From positions 124,001 through 188,000 of the forward strand of contig JAFFJZ010000045.1 in NCBI GenBank assembly GCA_018340375.1: a DNA stretch of 64,000 bases, in the 5' to 3' direction. This document shows positions 32,774 through 43,394 of the stretch, in pieces. The notes beneath the pieces were generated by a model that saw only the letters and a list, made by a program, of their open reading frames with translations, was not told where the DNA came from and did no database searches. The number at the start of each line of letters is the position of its first letter. Positions within the stretch are counted from its first letter, which is position 1. The translations under genes and the position numbers were made by a program. This stretch comes from Gonatopus flavifemur. Taxonomy: Eukaryota; Arthropoda; Insecta; Hymenoptera; Dryinidae.

Positions 32774-34123
32774 ATGACTTCTCTCGAGACTTCGAAGCAC
32801 GGCGGAACCAGGAAGAAGAAGGAAGGAGGAGAGGATTCAGCCTCCCTACGGGAGCTAATCCTCAAATCCGAAAAAGCAGCCGAGGAAAGGTTCGCAGAAA
32901 TGCGGCGCCTTATCCGAAGCATGATGGAGGCCATCCAGAAGCAGCCCAACGTTAATCGAACTGTGAAGGATGGCCTCCCAAAATTGATGGAACAGCTGGA
33001 TGGGCTGCGGGAGGACACGCGGACCCACAGCCGTGTCCGGGAGGCCCTTGATTCCGGGGCATTGAGGGGGCGGACCAAACCAACACCATCCGCCCCCCAG
33101 AGGTCTCCCAGCAGCTCTCCACTGATGAGTGGCCAGAAGCGTTCTGCTTCGAGCCCCCCAGCTCCTCCGCTTACTGCCACTCCTGTGGCCAAGAAGAGGA
33201 AACCTTCGGCGACTGGGAAGGAAGAAGTGTGGACGGTGGTCGACCCCAAAACGAAGAAGAAGGAGAAGAAGAAAACGGGGCAACCGGCTCAGACCACGAA
33301 GCCTCCAGCGAGGGTGGCGCCGCCCACGAATCCTAAACGTAAACGTGAACGGCGTCCGGCAAAGCCCGATGCCTTCGCCCTGAAGCCGGTTGCGGACAAG
33401 ACGTATGCGGACGTCCTGACCACCGTCCGCCAGACCGTAAACCCAGAGGAACTGGGGGTTCAAGTGAGCTCGGTCCGTCGCACGAGGACTGGCGATGTCC
33501 TCATCGAAATCAAAAAAGCGACGGACCAAGCCAAAGCTTCCTTCTCGGAAGCATTGAAGAAGGCCGTTGAGGAGATGGGCAGCGTCCGAGCGCTGACGCC
33601 TTCCACGAGCCTGGAGATACGCGACCTGGACGTTGCCTCCACCAAGGAGGAAGTAGAGGCTGCACTGCGGAATGCACTGCCAAATTACAGCGGGATCCTG
33701 CAGTTAACGCTCACGAAGCCCACGCAGCGTGGTCAAGTTTCGGCCCTTGTTTCAATGGAACAAGGGGCTGCGAAGAAACTGATGACCACAGGTCACGTGA
33801 GAGTGGGCTGGATCAAGAACTGCAGGATCCGAGAGAGGGCGGTCGTGCCGAGGTGTTACAAATGCCTCGGTTACGGCCATCAGAGCCGCGACTGCCAAGA
33901 GCCTGACCGGAGCAAGAACTGCTTCCGGTGCGGTGCGGAGGACCACAAGGCAGCGGGATGTAAGAAGGAGCCCAACTGCTACCTCTGCACCGCGGCGGGG
34001 AAGCCTGGAACCCACTTAGCAGGTTCCGGCAAGTGCGACGCTTTCCGCAGGGCCCTCGCCCAGGCGAAAGGCAGCGACAACAAAAATGGCGGTGGTTCTG
34101 CAGTGCAACCTCAACAGAAGTAG
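32774..34123 (+). CDS. R1-type LINE ORF1 (Gag-like, nucleic-acid-binding)
   Basis: 449 codons, intact. It has a charged N-terminal coiled-coil region (~20-105, SEKAAEERFAEMRRLI), a basic Pro/Lys-rich middle with nuclear-localisation-like clusters (KKRK ~138, KKEKKK ~160, PKRKRERR ~186) and a globular segment (~205-355). Three zinc knuckles follow: C361/C364/H369/C374, C383/C386/H391/C396 and C402/C405/H414/C421. ORF1 proteins of this clade coat the element RNA and carry it to the target. The ATG chosen is the first in a long open frame that follows a GC-rich leader; a slightly later start cannot be excluded. It overlaps ORF2 by 38 bases in a different frame. Confidence 0.88.
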   Translation: MTSLETSKHGGTRKKKEGGEDSASLRELILKSEKAAEERFAEMRRLIRSMMEAIQKQPNVNRTVKDGLPKLMEQLDGLREDTRTHSRVREALDSGALRGRTKPTPSAPQRSPSSSPLMSGQKRSASSPPAPPLTATPVAKKRKPSATGKEEVWTVVDPKTKKKEKKKTGQPAQTTKPPARVAPPTNPKRKRERRPAKPDAFALKPVADKTYADVLTTVRQTVNPEELGVQVSSVRRTRTGDVLIEIKKATDQAKASFSEALKKAVEEMGSVRALTPSTSLEIRDLDVASTKEEVEAALRNALPNYSGILQLTLTKPTQRGQVSALVSMEQGAAKKLMTTGHVRVGWIKNCRIRERAVVPRCYKCLGYGHQSRDCQEPDRSKNCFRCGAEDHKAAGCKKEPNCYLCTAAGKPGTHLAGSGKCDAFRRALAQAKGSDNKNGGGSAVQPQQK

Positions 34124-37094
34124 GGTGGCCCATGACCTCCTGGCCCAGATCTGCCTCGAGGAGAGAGCAGACCTCGCCCTGATCAGAGAACAGTATCGCG
34201 ACAGGGAAGGGCCAGGATGGTTCTCCAACGCCCTCGGCACGGCGGCAATATGGATCCCGGATATGCGGCGCAATCCCGTGGCAGCCCATGGTTCCGGCAG
34301 TGGCTTTGTGTGGGTGAGGTGCAGAGACGTAACATACTTCAGCTGCTACCTCACCCCAAACGAACATATACGAGATTTTGAGGCCAAACTCGGAGGCCTC
34401 GAGGACACTGTCCGGGACATGGAGGGACACAAAATAGTGGCCGGAGACTTCAACGCAAAGTCTCTCGAGTGGGGCGAAGCCAGGCCAGATTCCCGGGGTG
34501 GACGAGTCATGGATATGGTATCCAGACTCCAACTTGCAGTGTTGAACACCGGTTCAACGTCCACCTTCCGGAGGCCTGGCTATAGACAAACGATTTTGGA
34601 CATCTCCTTCGCGACGGAAGATCTGGTGCCACGCGTCAGGGACTGGAGGGTGATCGAGGACTATACAGCCAGCGATCACCAATACATCACGTTCACCGTG
34701 CGTGATGTAGCTCCAGTCCGAGTGGCACGACACGACCAGATGCCCAGATGGAACGTCGCGAAGATGCGCCCCGAGAGACTTTCTCCGGCCTTAACGCGCG
34801 GACAAGTCGCCGTTGACGGGATCCCCCAAGTGCCGCCATCCTCCGAGCACGCGGAAATGGTGGTTGATGTGGTCATGCGCCACATCCAACGCGCCTGTCG
34901 GGACGGAGTGCCGAGGCGTCGGAGAAGAGAGAATAGACGACCCGTTTACTGGTGGACGGATGAGATCGCGGAGTTGAGGAGCGAGAGTCTCAGACGCAGA
35001 CGTATCGCTCAGCGCTCAAGACTCCGCGATCGAAGCGACGCAGCCCCTAAAGTCGCCGCCTATCAAGCGGCGAGGAAGAGGTTACGCCGGGCCATCACGG
35101 AGAGCAAGCACCGCTGCTGGAAGGCGCTCGGAGAGGATCTCAACGAGGATCCTTGGGGATTAGGGTACAAGATAGTGCTCCGCAAACTGGGTACGTACAA
35201 CAACTGTGCCCCCAGAGACGCGGAGACCGTCAAGAACATCGTTGACACCCTATTCCCCCAACACCCGAAGCGCCCACGCCGTCCTTTAACATCTGAAGTC
35301 CCGGAGATCCCTCCCTTCACAGGGGCGGAGTTAGCGAGCGCCGCTCGCTCGCTCAAAAACAAGAAAGCTCCGGGTCCGGACGGCTTACCAGCAGAGGTGC
35401 TGAAGGCAGTTGCGCAGAGTCATCCAAGGCTCTTGCTCGACATGTATAACGCCAGCTTGCGTGCAGGGATTTTCCCTGCCCGCTGGAAACTAGCGAGACT
35501 GGCTTTGGTGAGCAAGGGCAAGGGGCCAGCAGACGACCCGTCATCTTACAGGCCCCTGTGCATGCTGGATACTGCCGGCAAGCTCCTGGAGGAGCTCCTG
35601 AGACCTCGCCTCCACGCGGCCATCAAAACCGCTGGAGACCTCTCCGAGAAGCAGTTTGGCTTCCGGAGAGGGAGGTCGACGATACACGTGATCCAGGAGG
35701 TTGCCGAGGCTGCCAGGGGCACGGAGCGGGGGAATCACTACTCCCGCCCCGTCTGTCTGCTGGTCACGTTGGATGTGCGCAACGCCTTCAACTCGGTCAG
35801 GTGGAGCGACGCCGTGAGCGCGCTGGAGCGGGATTTTCAAGTACCCGAATACCTCATTCGGGTACTAGACGACTACTTGAGATCCCGCTCAATAAGATAC
35901 GAGACCGAGGATGGCCCGGTTGTAAAAGAGTTGACCTCTGGTGCGGCTCAAGGCTCCATACTGGGTCCCGACATTTGGAACGCCACGTACGATGGGATCC
36001 TTCGTATGGAGCTGCCGAAGGGGGCTTTTCTGGTTGGGTATGCGGATGACGTTGGCGCCGTCATCATTGCTAGAACTGTGGATGAGGCGCAGATGCTGCT
36101 CAACCAGACCATGCGTCGCGTCCGCTCCTGGATGGACCACCACGGCTTGCAGCTGGCATTGGCGAAGACCGAGATCGTGCTACTCACGAAAAAGCATATC
36201 CCGCTCATCAGGGATATGCAGGTAGGAGAGGCGACGGTCCAGACGAAGGCATCGGTAAAGTACCTGGGGGTGTGCCTAGACTCCAGGCTTACCTTCCGGG
36301 AGGAGATAAGAAGGAGAGCGGACAAGGCGGCTAGAGTAACCACGTTGTTGAGCAGGGTCATGGCCAATATTGGCGGCCCCCGACCCTTAAGAAGGAGGTT
36401 ACTCCTACGAACCGCCGAGTCCATCATGCTCTACGGTGCCGAAGTCTGGGCTGACGCGCTGCGGTACGAAAAATACCGAAAGCGCATGGCCGCAGTGCAG
36501 CGGAGAGGGGCCCTCCGCATCGCCTGCTCCTACCGCACGGTCTCGGAGCCAGCAGCGTTGGTCGTCGCGGGGGTCATTCCGATCGACCTCCTCGCCCAGG
36601 AGCGGAAGTTCGTCCACCACGGCGCTTCCGCCGTAGGAAGAGAAGAAGCGAGGCGCAAAGCAAGAGAAGTGTCCATGCGCGCCTGGCAAGAACGGTGGGA
36701 AGGGGAGTCGCGAGCCAGGTGGACGGCGAGGTTGATCCCTAGCCTCGAACCCTGGCTCAGCCGTCAGCATGGGGAAGTTAATTACTTCATCACCCAACTG
36801 CTGGCGGCGCACGGTCTGTTCCAAGCTTACCTACACAAAATGGGTAAAGTGGCGGAACCAGACTGTGCTTTCTGCGACTCCCAACGAGATGACGCCCTCC
36901 ACACGTTTTTTGAATGTGAAGAGTGGAGGGCGGAAAGGAGACGTCTCGAAGAGACATACGGCTGCGTGACTCCAGAGAACATCGTTGGGGTCATGCTGCT
37001 AGGCCAGGACGCATGGACCGATGTCGCCCGCTTCGTGGAGTCAGTCCTGCGACGGAAGAAGAGGGCTCTCGACGGGAGGGCCCTGAATGAATGA
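34086..37094 (+). CDS. R1-type LINE ORF2: endonuclease, reverse transcriptase, C-terminal zinc knuckle
   Basis: 1002 codons, no lesion. Endonuclease: LQCNLNRSRVAHDLL (~5-19), E35 in LIREQ, GDFNAKS (D121, N123), LDISF (D172) and SDH (D197, H198). Reverse transcriptase: KKAPGPDGLPAEVLK, SYRPLCMLDTAGKLLE, EKQFGFRRGRST, VTLDVRNAFNSV (first Asp), GAAQGSILGP, the catalytic GYADDVGA (Y652-D655), LALAKTEIVLL and KYLGVCLD. The end has C927/C930/H939/C944 (CAFCDSQRDDALHTFFEC). The product nicks the chosen target and copies element RNA from the nick. The ATG lies in the +1 frame relative to ORF1, 38 bases before its stop, so translation probably depends on reinitiation or coupling. All catalytic residues present; potentially active. 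Confidence 0.92.
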   Translation: MAVVLQCNLNRSRVAHDLLAQICLEERADLALIREQYRDREGPGWFSNALGTAAIWIPDMRRNPVAAHGSGSGFVWVRCRDVTYFSCYLTPNEHIRDFEAKLGGLEDTVRDMEGHKIVAGDFNAKSLEWGEARPDSRGGRVMDMVSRLQLAVLNTGSTSTFRRPGYRQTILDISFATEDLVPRVRDWRVIEDYTASDHQYITFTVRDVAPVRVARHDQMPRWNVAKMRPERLSPALTRGQVAVDGIPQVPPSSEHAEMVVDVVMRHIQRACRDGVPRRRRRENRRPVYWWTDEIAELRSESLRRRRIAQRSRLRDRSDAAPKVAAYQAARKRLRRAITESKHRCWKALGEDLNEDPWGLGYKIVLRKLGTYNNCAPRDAETVKNIVDTLFPQHPKRPRRPLTSEVPEIPPFTGAELASAARSLKNKKAPGPDGLPAEVLKAVAQSHPRLLLDMYNASLRAGIFPARWKLARLALVSKGKGPADDPSSYRPLCMLDTAGKLLEELLRPRLHAAIKTAGDLSEKQFGFRRGRSTIHVIQEVAEAARGTERGNHYSRPVCLLVTLDVRNAFNSVRWSDAVSALERDFQVPEYLIRVLDDYLRSRSIRYETEDGPVVKELTSGAAQGSILGPDIWNATYDGILRMELPKGAFLVGYADDVGAVIIARTVDEAQMLLNQTMRRVRSWMDHHGLQLALAKTEIVLLTKKHIPLIRDMQVGEATVQTKASVKYLGVCLDSRLTFREEIRRRADKAARVTTLLSRVMANIGGPRPLRRRLLLRTAESIMLYGAEVWADALRYEKYRKRMAAVQRRGALRIACSYRTVSEPAALVVAGVIPIDLLAQERKFVHHGASAVGREEARRKAREVSMRAWQERWEGESRARWTARLIPSLEPWLSRQHGEVNYFITQLLAAHGLFQAYLHKMGKVAEPDCAFCDSQRDDALHTFFECEEWRAERRRLEETYGCVTPENIVGVMLLGQDAWTDVARFVESVLRRKKRALDGRALNE

Positions 37095-37141
37095 AAGAGA
37101 CGGGTCAATTTAATGGGGACGTTATTTATTCAGGTGTTGAC

Positions 37142-37172
<31 letters not shown>

Positions 37173-37852
37173 TTCATTCACCTATTTATTTTCTTCTAAT
37201 TACATCCGACGACGACCCTAGTGTGTCTCTTTTTCAACTTTCATGACTCCACCATCTGTGACATCACCTGTGATACCACCGCTAGGGTCGAGACTTTTAA
37301 CCAATTTTATTTATACACAGCTTTTATTTATTTATACACCACTTTTATCTTTACATTGCTTTTATTTATACATCGTTTTTACTCATACATCGTTTTTTAG
37401 ATATACACCGATTTTATCCTTACAACGTTCTTATTTGCTGACCAGATTTATTTATTTATGTATTTATCCTATTTTATTATTGACTACACCTTTTCTTTGT
37501 GTTCTGTGACGTCCTTGTTGTATTCCATCTGTCCTTTGTATGTATTCATGACAAAGACGAACGGTCTCGAGCAGAGTCCAGGACAAGGAGAGGGCCTCAA
37601 AACAACAGAGGCCCCATAGGAGGCAGAAGGGCCAGGTGAAAACGGCCCGTAGGCCAGGGCATCCCCCCCGAAGTAATGTGATAAACAGTTCCGGGGGGGA
37701 ATCAATGCCTGTGAAGAGGGGGTTTTAGTGGGTAGACTGCGATAGGCAGCACCATCGTCAGCCACTGCAGGAGTCCCACACACCGGGGAGCAACTCAGGT
37801 CCCTGATGGTGCGTAACGCATTTCCCCCTCTACCAAAAAAAAAAAAAAAAAA

Positions 37853-37856
<4 letters not shown>
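37095..37856 (+). other. LINE 3' untranslated region and A tail
   Basis: Contains a TTTA run (about 37137-37180), further TTTAT-rich text and a GC-rich final ~280 bases. It ends in 22 adenines that abut the TCA microsatellite. Confidence 0.8.
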
Positions 37857-37938
<82 letters not shown>

Positions 37939-38028
37939 GATTATCATTATCATTATTATCATTATTATTATCATTATCATTATTATTATCATTATTATTA
38001 TTATCATTATTATTATTATTATTATTAC
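37857..38028. repeat. TCA/TTA microsatellite, right of the LINE
   Basis: About 14 TCA units followed by ATT/TCATTA units. It is the continuation of the tract at 31931-32117 interrupted by the LINE. Confidence 0.95.
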
Positions 38029-38754
38029 CATAATATGATTTTGATCATAATGAGACATCATAATCCCGAGTAGAAATTTGGTTGGACAAACGTCAGTGTC
38101 TTTAATGGAAGAAAGGGTTATCTCATGCAACCTTAACGTTTACCTCAACAAATTCTTACTGAGGACAATCATCATAATGCTAATAATTATGATCCCATTG
38201 ACGACGACAAATTTTGATTAATCACGATTATGTATCAATTTTCTATCATTGCACGAAATATTTATACCGATATTTGAATCCTCATGGCTTCCCGTAAATC
38301 CATCACTCACTAAATTTATATACCGAAATTATGTTCGAGTAAGTGAACCAAAGTTGTGAAACGCTGGAGGAATGTTCAGCACCGTTTTACAACAACTTAT
38401 TCAACGTCAAGAAATGTCACAGCGATTGAATATTCAGTCAACGTTTGACGGCCAACTTCTTCCTTTGGTTTGTATAGTCTACAGGATACCCTCAAGATGA
38501 TACGACAGTTACCATGTGAGCACGTTTTTTTCAATAAATTACTCGAAACTGAATTCATGAAAAAATCTGAAATTTCCAGGGATCATTTTTTGAAACTTCA
38601 TCTACAAAATCTCAGGTTATTCTATGAATTCAATTTCGTACAATTTGGCCCAAAAAATCGTGCTCTTCCGGTACGTTCATATACTACTGATTGTTGAAAT
38701 ATTCTAAAAGAAGTACCTTAATACACTTTCCTATCAAATAACTCAGAATTGAAT

Positions 38755-39482
38755 TGAGGAGGGGGGGGGGGGGGTCAGTAAAAAAAACATACACTGATTT
38801 TGCGAATTTTTTTCAAAAAAACGGTTGGAGTAAATTCACTGAAACCTTTTGTACATTATTAAGTATGGTTTGAAGAATATTCTGTGGAATTTTCATGCAA
38901 GAATATCTACAAACAACTTGGTGACAGAGCTTTTCCCAGAGCACCTTCCTAAAATCCCGTGTTCACTCTCATTCCAAAACTACTTAACCGATTCATTTAA
39001 AATTTGGTACACATATTCTACACACGAAAAGCCTACACCCAAAGAAGAGTTTCAGAATTTTTGTTTGATTAAGGGGTTTTTTAACTGACAAAATGGCGGA
39101 ATCTCTCGTGTAAAAACAGCACTTTTCACTTCAAATGGCCGGTAAAAATCATGAAGTGGAAAAAAAAATAATCTGAGAACCTTAGGGGGAGGATTCATCA
39201 ATACTTTTACTAAATTCAAATGTTGTTTGATCGAAAATCATTTTTAGCTGAGATACAATGAACACCATAAATTTTTCTTTTTGAAAGGCGCTCTGGGAAA
39301 AGCTCTGCTGCCGACTTGTTTGTGGATATTTTCGCATCAAAATTTTACAAGATATTCCTCAAACCATACTTGATAATGTCTGACAAGTTTTAATGATTTT
39401 ATTCAAACAGTTTTTCTGAAAAAAATCCGCAAAGGAAGTGTATTTTTTCTGACTGAAAACCCTACCCCCCCCCCCCCCCTCA
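38755..39482. mobile_element. ~725-bp inverted-repeat element with poly(G) and poly(C) ends
   Basis: A G run (38761-38774) opens and a C run (about 39465-39479) closes the element. Inside the runs, arms of ~190-300 bp mirror each other: AAACATACACTGATTTTG / …AGTGTATTTTTTCTGAC, AGTATGGTTTGAAGAATATTC / GATATTCCTCAAACCATACTT and GAGCTTTTCCCAGAGC / GCTCTGGGAAAAGCTC. The flanks (38530-38680 and 39490-39640) are loosely similar in direct orientation. Confidence 0.75.
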
Positions 39483-41303
39483 ATGATATGACCTGAAATG
39501 TCCAAGAATAATTCTTTGAAACTTCAACCACGTAAATACAGTCTCAAAGATTTATCCCTGAAAATTTCATACTGTCCCATGAATTCAGTTCCGAGTAATG
39601 TGGTCAAAAAATCTCATGCTCGGCCAGTAAACTCGTATCCCAGATAGCAAAAAAAGAATCCTTGAAATGTCAATGAAATAGGACTCTTGGAAAATTCATT
39701 TCGAGCTCCAATAAACTCAGGAAGCCCTATGAACAATTCTTATTACAAATTATATTTATCCAAAGTAGAAAAAGAACCGACCCTCTTATGAGAATATATT
39801 CTCAAAAACCTATCAAACTGCTGTCCTATCCGGAAGTATTCAAAGTGATGGCTGCTTGCCGCGTCATAATTAAAAGAATTATACAAAGTTGGTTTTAGGG
39901 AGGCATTATGACGATAAAAATATATCAGCTTCTAAAATTTGCAGGAAAGGAGCTTCATGAAGATGTTGGTGGAGATTTTTATGAAGAATTACAAGACGAA
40001 CCAAGTAGACATGAAATTACCTTGTCTTCAGAAGCGAATGACGAAGAAGAATCGGATGATGTTGAAATAGGAGTATCCTCACAAGATTTGTTCACAGAAG
40101 AATCAAGTGATGTTGAAGAGGTGGATCACTCAATTAATTCGTGTGATTCTGATGATGAACAGTATGAATATTATTCACAAAATATATATGATGATTACGA
40201 TGATGATAATGACGAAGAAATGACACAAGAGGATGTTGAGGTAATAGAAACTGACAATAACGCTCATCATTATCTCTTCCGCATTGTACACTGAGTACTC
40301 AAATGAATGTTCGTTGAATAGATTGTGTATTTTGACAATGAGTATAGTATTTGCCCACGAAAGATATCAACGGTTCACTCATTCAGATAGTCGGTAATTT
40401 TAACATTAATAACGCCAAATGAATTGAAATGCAAACAATTTCTCATTGCAGAACGTATTGCTTTATGATGGAGCGCAAATAACAAAGACAGAAAGCGAAC
40501 TCTTAATTATGGCTTATATTCATCGCCATAATGTGAGCGATAAAGGGTTGGATGATCTATTAGATTTGATCAATTGTCATGCTCCAATAAAAATTCACCG
40601 GTCAAAACATACGTTCCTAAAGAATTTACCCAAGGAGAGGTATAAAAAGCATTTCATATGTGAATCATGCAAAAAAAAAATTGATTTTCAAGAGGTTGGA
40701 GAAATGGAATGTAAATGCGGAATGATCAACAACAAGAAACGTCTTCAAGAACATGGTAAATACTTCATTACCACTTCTATAAAAGAGAGACTGACAGAAA
40801 TTTTGACAAATACCGCGGTTAAAGCTCAATTAACACGGCATAGCAATCATAGTGATGTAACGTCTGGGAAAGTATATCAAAAGTTGATGAAAAACAAAGT
40901 GATTGGGGAGCATGATATATCGCTACAGTGGAATACTGACGGTGCCACAATTTTTCAATCTTCTAGAAAGTCATTATGACCAATACAACTTACCATCAAT
41001 GAACTTCCATACCGCGCAAGGAAAGAAAACATCATCGTAGCAGGCTTGTGGATGGCGGAAACTTCGCCACCAATGAATATTTTTTTGAATGAATTGGTCG
41101 AAGAATTCACAGATTTACATGAAAATGGTATTCCAATAACCTTCTCGAATGGAGAAAATATTACTGTCAAAGTTCACTGCCTAATTGCCACAGTAGACTC
41201 CGTAGCAAGACCCAAGGTTTGCATATTTTCATATTGAATTAATCATTTCTTTTGGAATTTACTCAACAAAATAAAATCAAAACTGATCGATGAACAAAAT
41301 TCC

Positions 41304-42109
41304 TACCCATACAGCACTGAGACGTTTGTAGACATTGACAAAACGTATTTGGTGTGAACACAATATTTCAAAAACGTTTTGTGAGGTTTTGAAAAGGTCG
41401 CATATGCGCCCATACACGTATTGTGTGCGTATATGTGCAAGTACATATGTACGTGTTTTAAACCTACAAATGTTCATTTTATTTATATTCTCACAAAACC
41501 TTATTAGGACATGTTGGACAGGGTTACCAGGTAAAATACGGGACACTTCGACGATTGGTTCTTTCCCTCGAAAACTGGAATCTGAATGGTTAAATACATA
41601 AGAATTATCCAATCACCGAATTGTCCCGTTTTTATCTGGCAACTCTGATGTTGGATGAGTCTTTATAAATCATTAAACCGAATACCTTTCTGTGGGTATT
41701 TCTATTTAATACTAATCCTGAATCAAATATATTGAAATGAAACAATTTTGAGTATTTCAAATTACATGTATGAACTTTTGAAGTGCTCAATTTGGTGGAA
41801 AATAGTTCAACTCCAGAGCGCATTCTAGTATTTTCGATTTATTATCTACAATACGTGTATTTTCATTGTTTTGAATGTTATCTAGTGACCAGTACATGAT
41901 TATGTGAAAAACAATGTGGATTTATTATTGGTTGATGAGATAAATAATTTGTAGGTTAGCAACGAAATAGGGAATTTTTATAAATCATATGCATGTTTTG
42001 AAAGTGTAGGTTTCAAAAATTTTTTCAAAACGTAGTTGTGACAATCAGAGGTCGAGAAATGTCAGATTGATTTCAAAAACTTTCGAGAACTTACGGTGCT
42101 GTCTGGGTA
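41304..42109. mobile_element. ~0.8-kb element with TACCCATACAGCAC termini
   Basis: Left TACCCATACAGCAC and right GTGCTGTCTGGGTA are inverted, with AAAACGT/ACGTTTTG-rich subterminal text on both sides. Similar single ends (TACCCGTACAGCACA, CCATACAGCACA, CTACACAGCACA) lie near 17590, 22867, 24546 and 25958, so this is a dispersed family. Lies in the third transposase intron. Confidence 0.6.
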
Positions 42110-42547
42110 TTTATTTTTATTTTGTTTCCAATTCAGAAATTAATATCAATTCGTTTCAATATCAATATTGAATTCGATTGAATTCATATATACGGTCTTG
42201 TTCCTTAAAAGTTATTTCAATGTTGACATGCAAAGGTCTAATTTGATAGGTTTTGCTGGAATGAATCGTATAAGTGAATGATGCCTCGTTGCTTAATCTG
42301 CATTCATTTTACCAAAATTGTGGCCAACTCAATGGATTTTCCGTTCATGACCGGGGGGGGGGGGGGGGGATCTTGCTTTAGAAAGCATGAAGAAGAGCGT
42401 TTGTTCGATCATTTCCTTTAGCTACGAAAAAAACGAATGGAACAAACTCCCTCGCATATTTTCATATATATTCAAAGATGGCAACAAAATTTTTCCCGAC
42501 GTGGAATAAAAAAAACGAAGCGCGTTTTCTCAAGGTTTCATTTCTAC

Positions 42548-42745
42548 AGTAATCAGGGCCGTTTTCAGGTACAGGCTACGCAGGCTCGTGCCTAGGGGCC
42601 TACACCATAAAAATAAAAAATAAAATTCCGGACCCCCAAAACACTGAGTAATCTACCGTTCTTTGTCCCTTCCCACACCACCTCCTCACCGCACCACACT
42701 TGAGCCTAGGGGGCTATAAAGATTCCAAAAACGGTTCTGACAGTA
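42548..42745. repeat. Probable MITE, weak inverted repeat, next to a G run at 42353-42369
   Basis: TCAGGGCCGTTTTCAGG and CCAAAAACGGTTCTGA face each other, with GCCTAGGGG / GCCTAGGGGGC inside, so the two ends are only partly complementary. Reported as weak. Confidence 0.35.
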
Positions 42746-43260
42746 ATAATTATAAACTGGTGGGAGTGATTGCAAATAAACTAAATCTCCAATTGAAACG
42801 AACCGAAGCTTATTATCTTAGATGTTGTCTGTTCAAATAATTTTTGCAGCACCCCAAAATGTTTGTTAGTATTGAGAAAAAAAATGCATTTTTCGTTTAA
42901 ACCCGAGAAATGTTATGATTTCATGATTCTTTTTTGCATTTCTTATGTTCTCATAGAAGAAGAATGTGTGATTAGTGAAAACATTTTCGATATTTCCGTT
43001 TCCGTCAAGGAAGCATTACGAGCTGGATCTTTCCCACAGATTGGAAACTTCAGTTGCGAAGCACTCTCTCAATGTAGATATAACTATTGTATATTTGATG
43101 ATTTCACGTTGAGGAAAATTCTTTATGCCCTTTAAACATGCATGAAAATATTCCAAAAAGTTCGTTGTATTCAATCATTTTTTTCGTACTTGAAAAACTC
43201 ATTGTTTTCAGACTTTTTGAAGCAGGATTCCTCCTTAAGATATCCTTACGAAAAGCCTAA

Positions 43261-43394
43261 GGCTAAGGACTCATGGTAGCGACTGTCGCGCGTGATGTCA
43301 TTGGAAGAAAGAAGAGATCCGAGTGAAAAGTATCTTCCCTCTGCTTTCTTCTAATGGTGTCGCGCGCGACAGTCGCTAGCATGAGTCTCCGGCC
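43261..43394. mobile_element. 134-bp PIF/Harbinger-type MITE with TAA duplication
   Basis: TAA at 43258-43260 and 43395-43397. Left arm GGCTAAGGACTCATGGTAGC then GACTGTCGCGCG, mirrored at the right by CGCGCGACAGTCGCTAGCATG then AGTCTCCGGCC. A 3-bp TWA duplication is diagnostic for PIF/Harbinger. Confidence 0.85.

Larger units (their letters stand above)
32118..37856 (+). mobile_element. Full-length R1-clade-type non-LTR retrotransposon
   Basis: GC-rich island (5'UTR 32118-32773, ORF1, ORF2, 3'UTR, 22-base A tail at 37835-37856) inside AT-rich DNA, bounded on both sides by TCA repeat. Two overlapping intact ORFs, an N-terminal endonuclease in ORF2, three zinc knuckles in ORF1 and a C-terminal Cys-Cys-His-Cys in ORF2 are the R1/TRAS/SART/Waldo layout. 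The contrast in base composition marks it as a recent arrival in intron 1 of the transposase gene. Confidence 0.88.

Noticed and set aside
32620..33529. Long minus-strand open frames under LINE ORF1 (209 and 224 codons)
   Set aside because: Shadow frames caused by the high GC content of the LINE; no domain and opposite to intact ORF1. The same applies to minus frames at 33752-34532 and 35948-36824.
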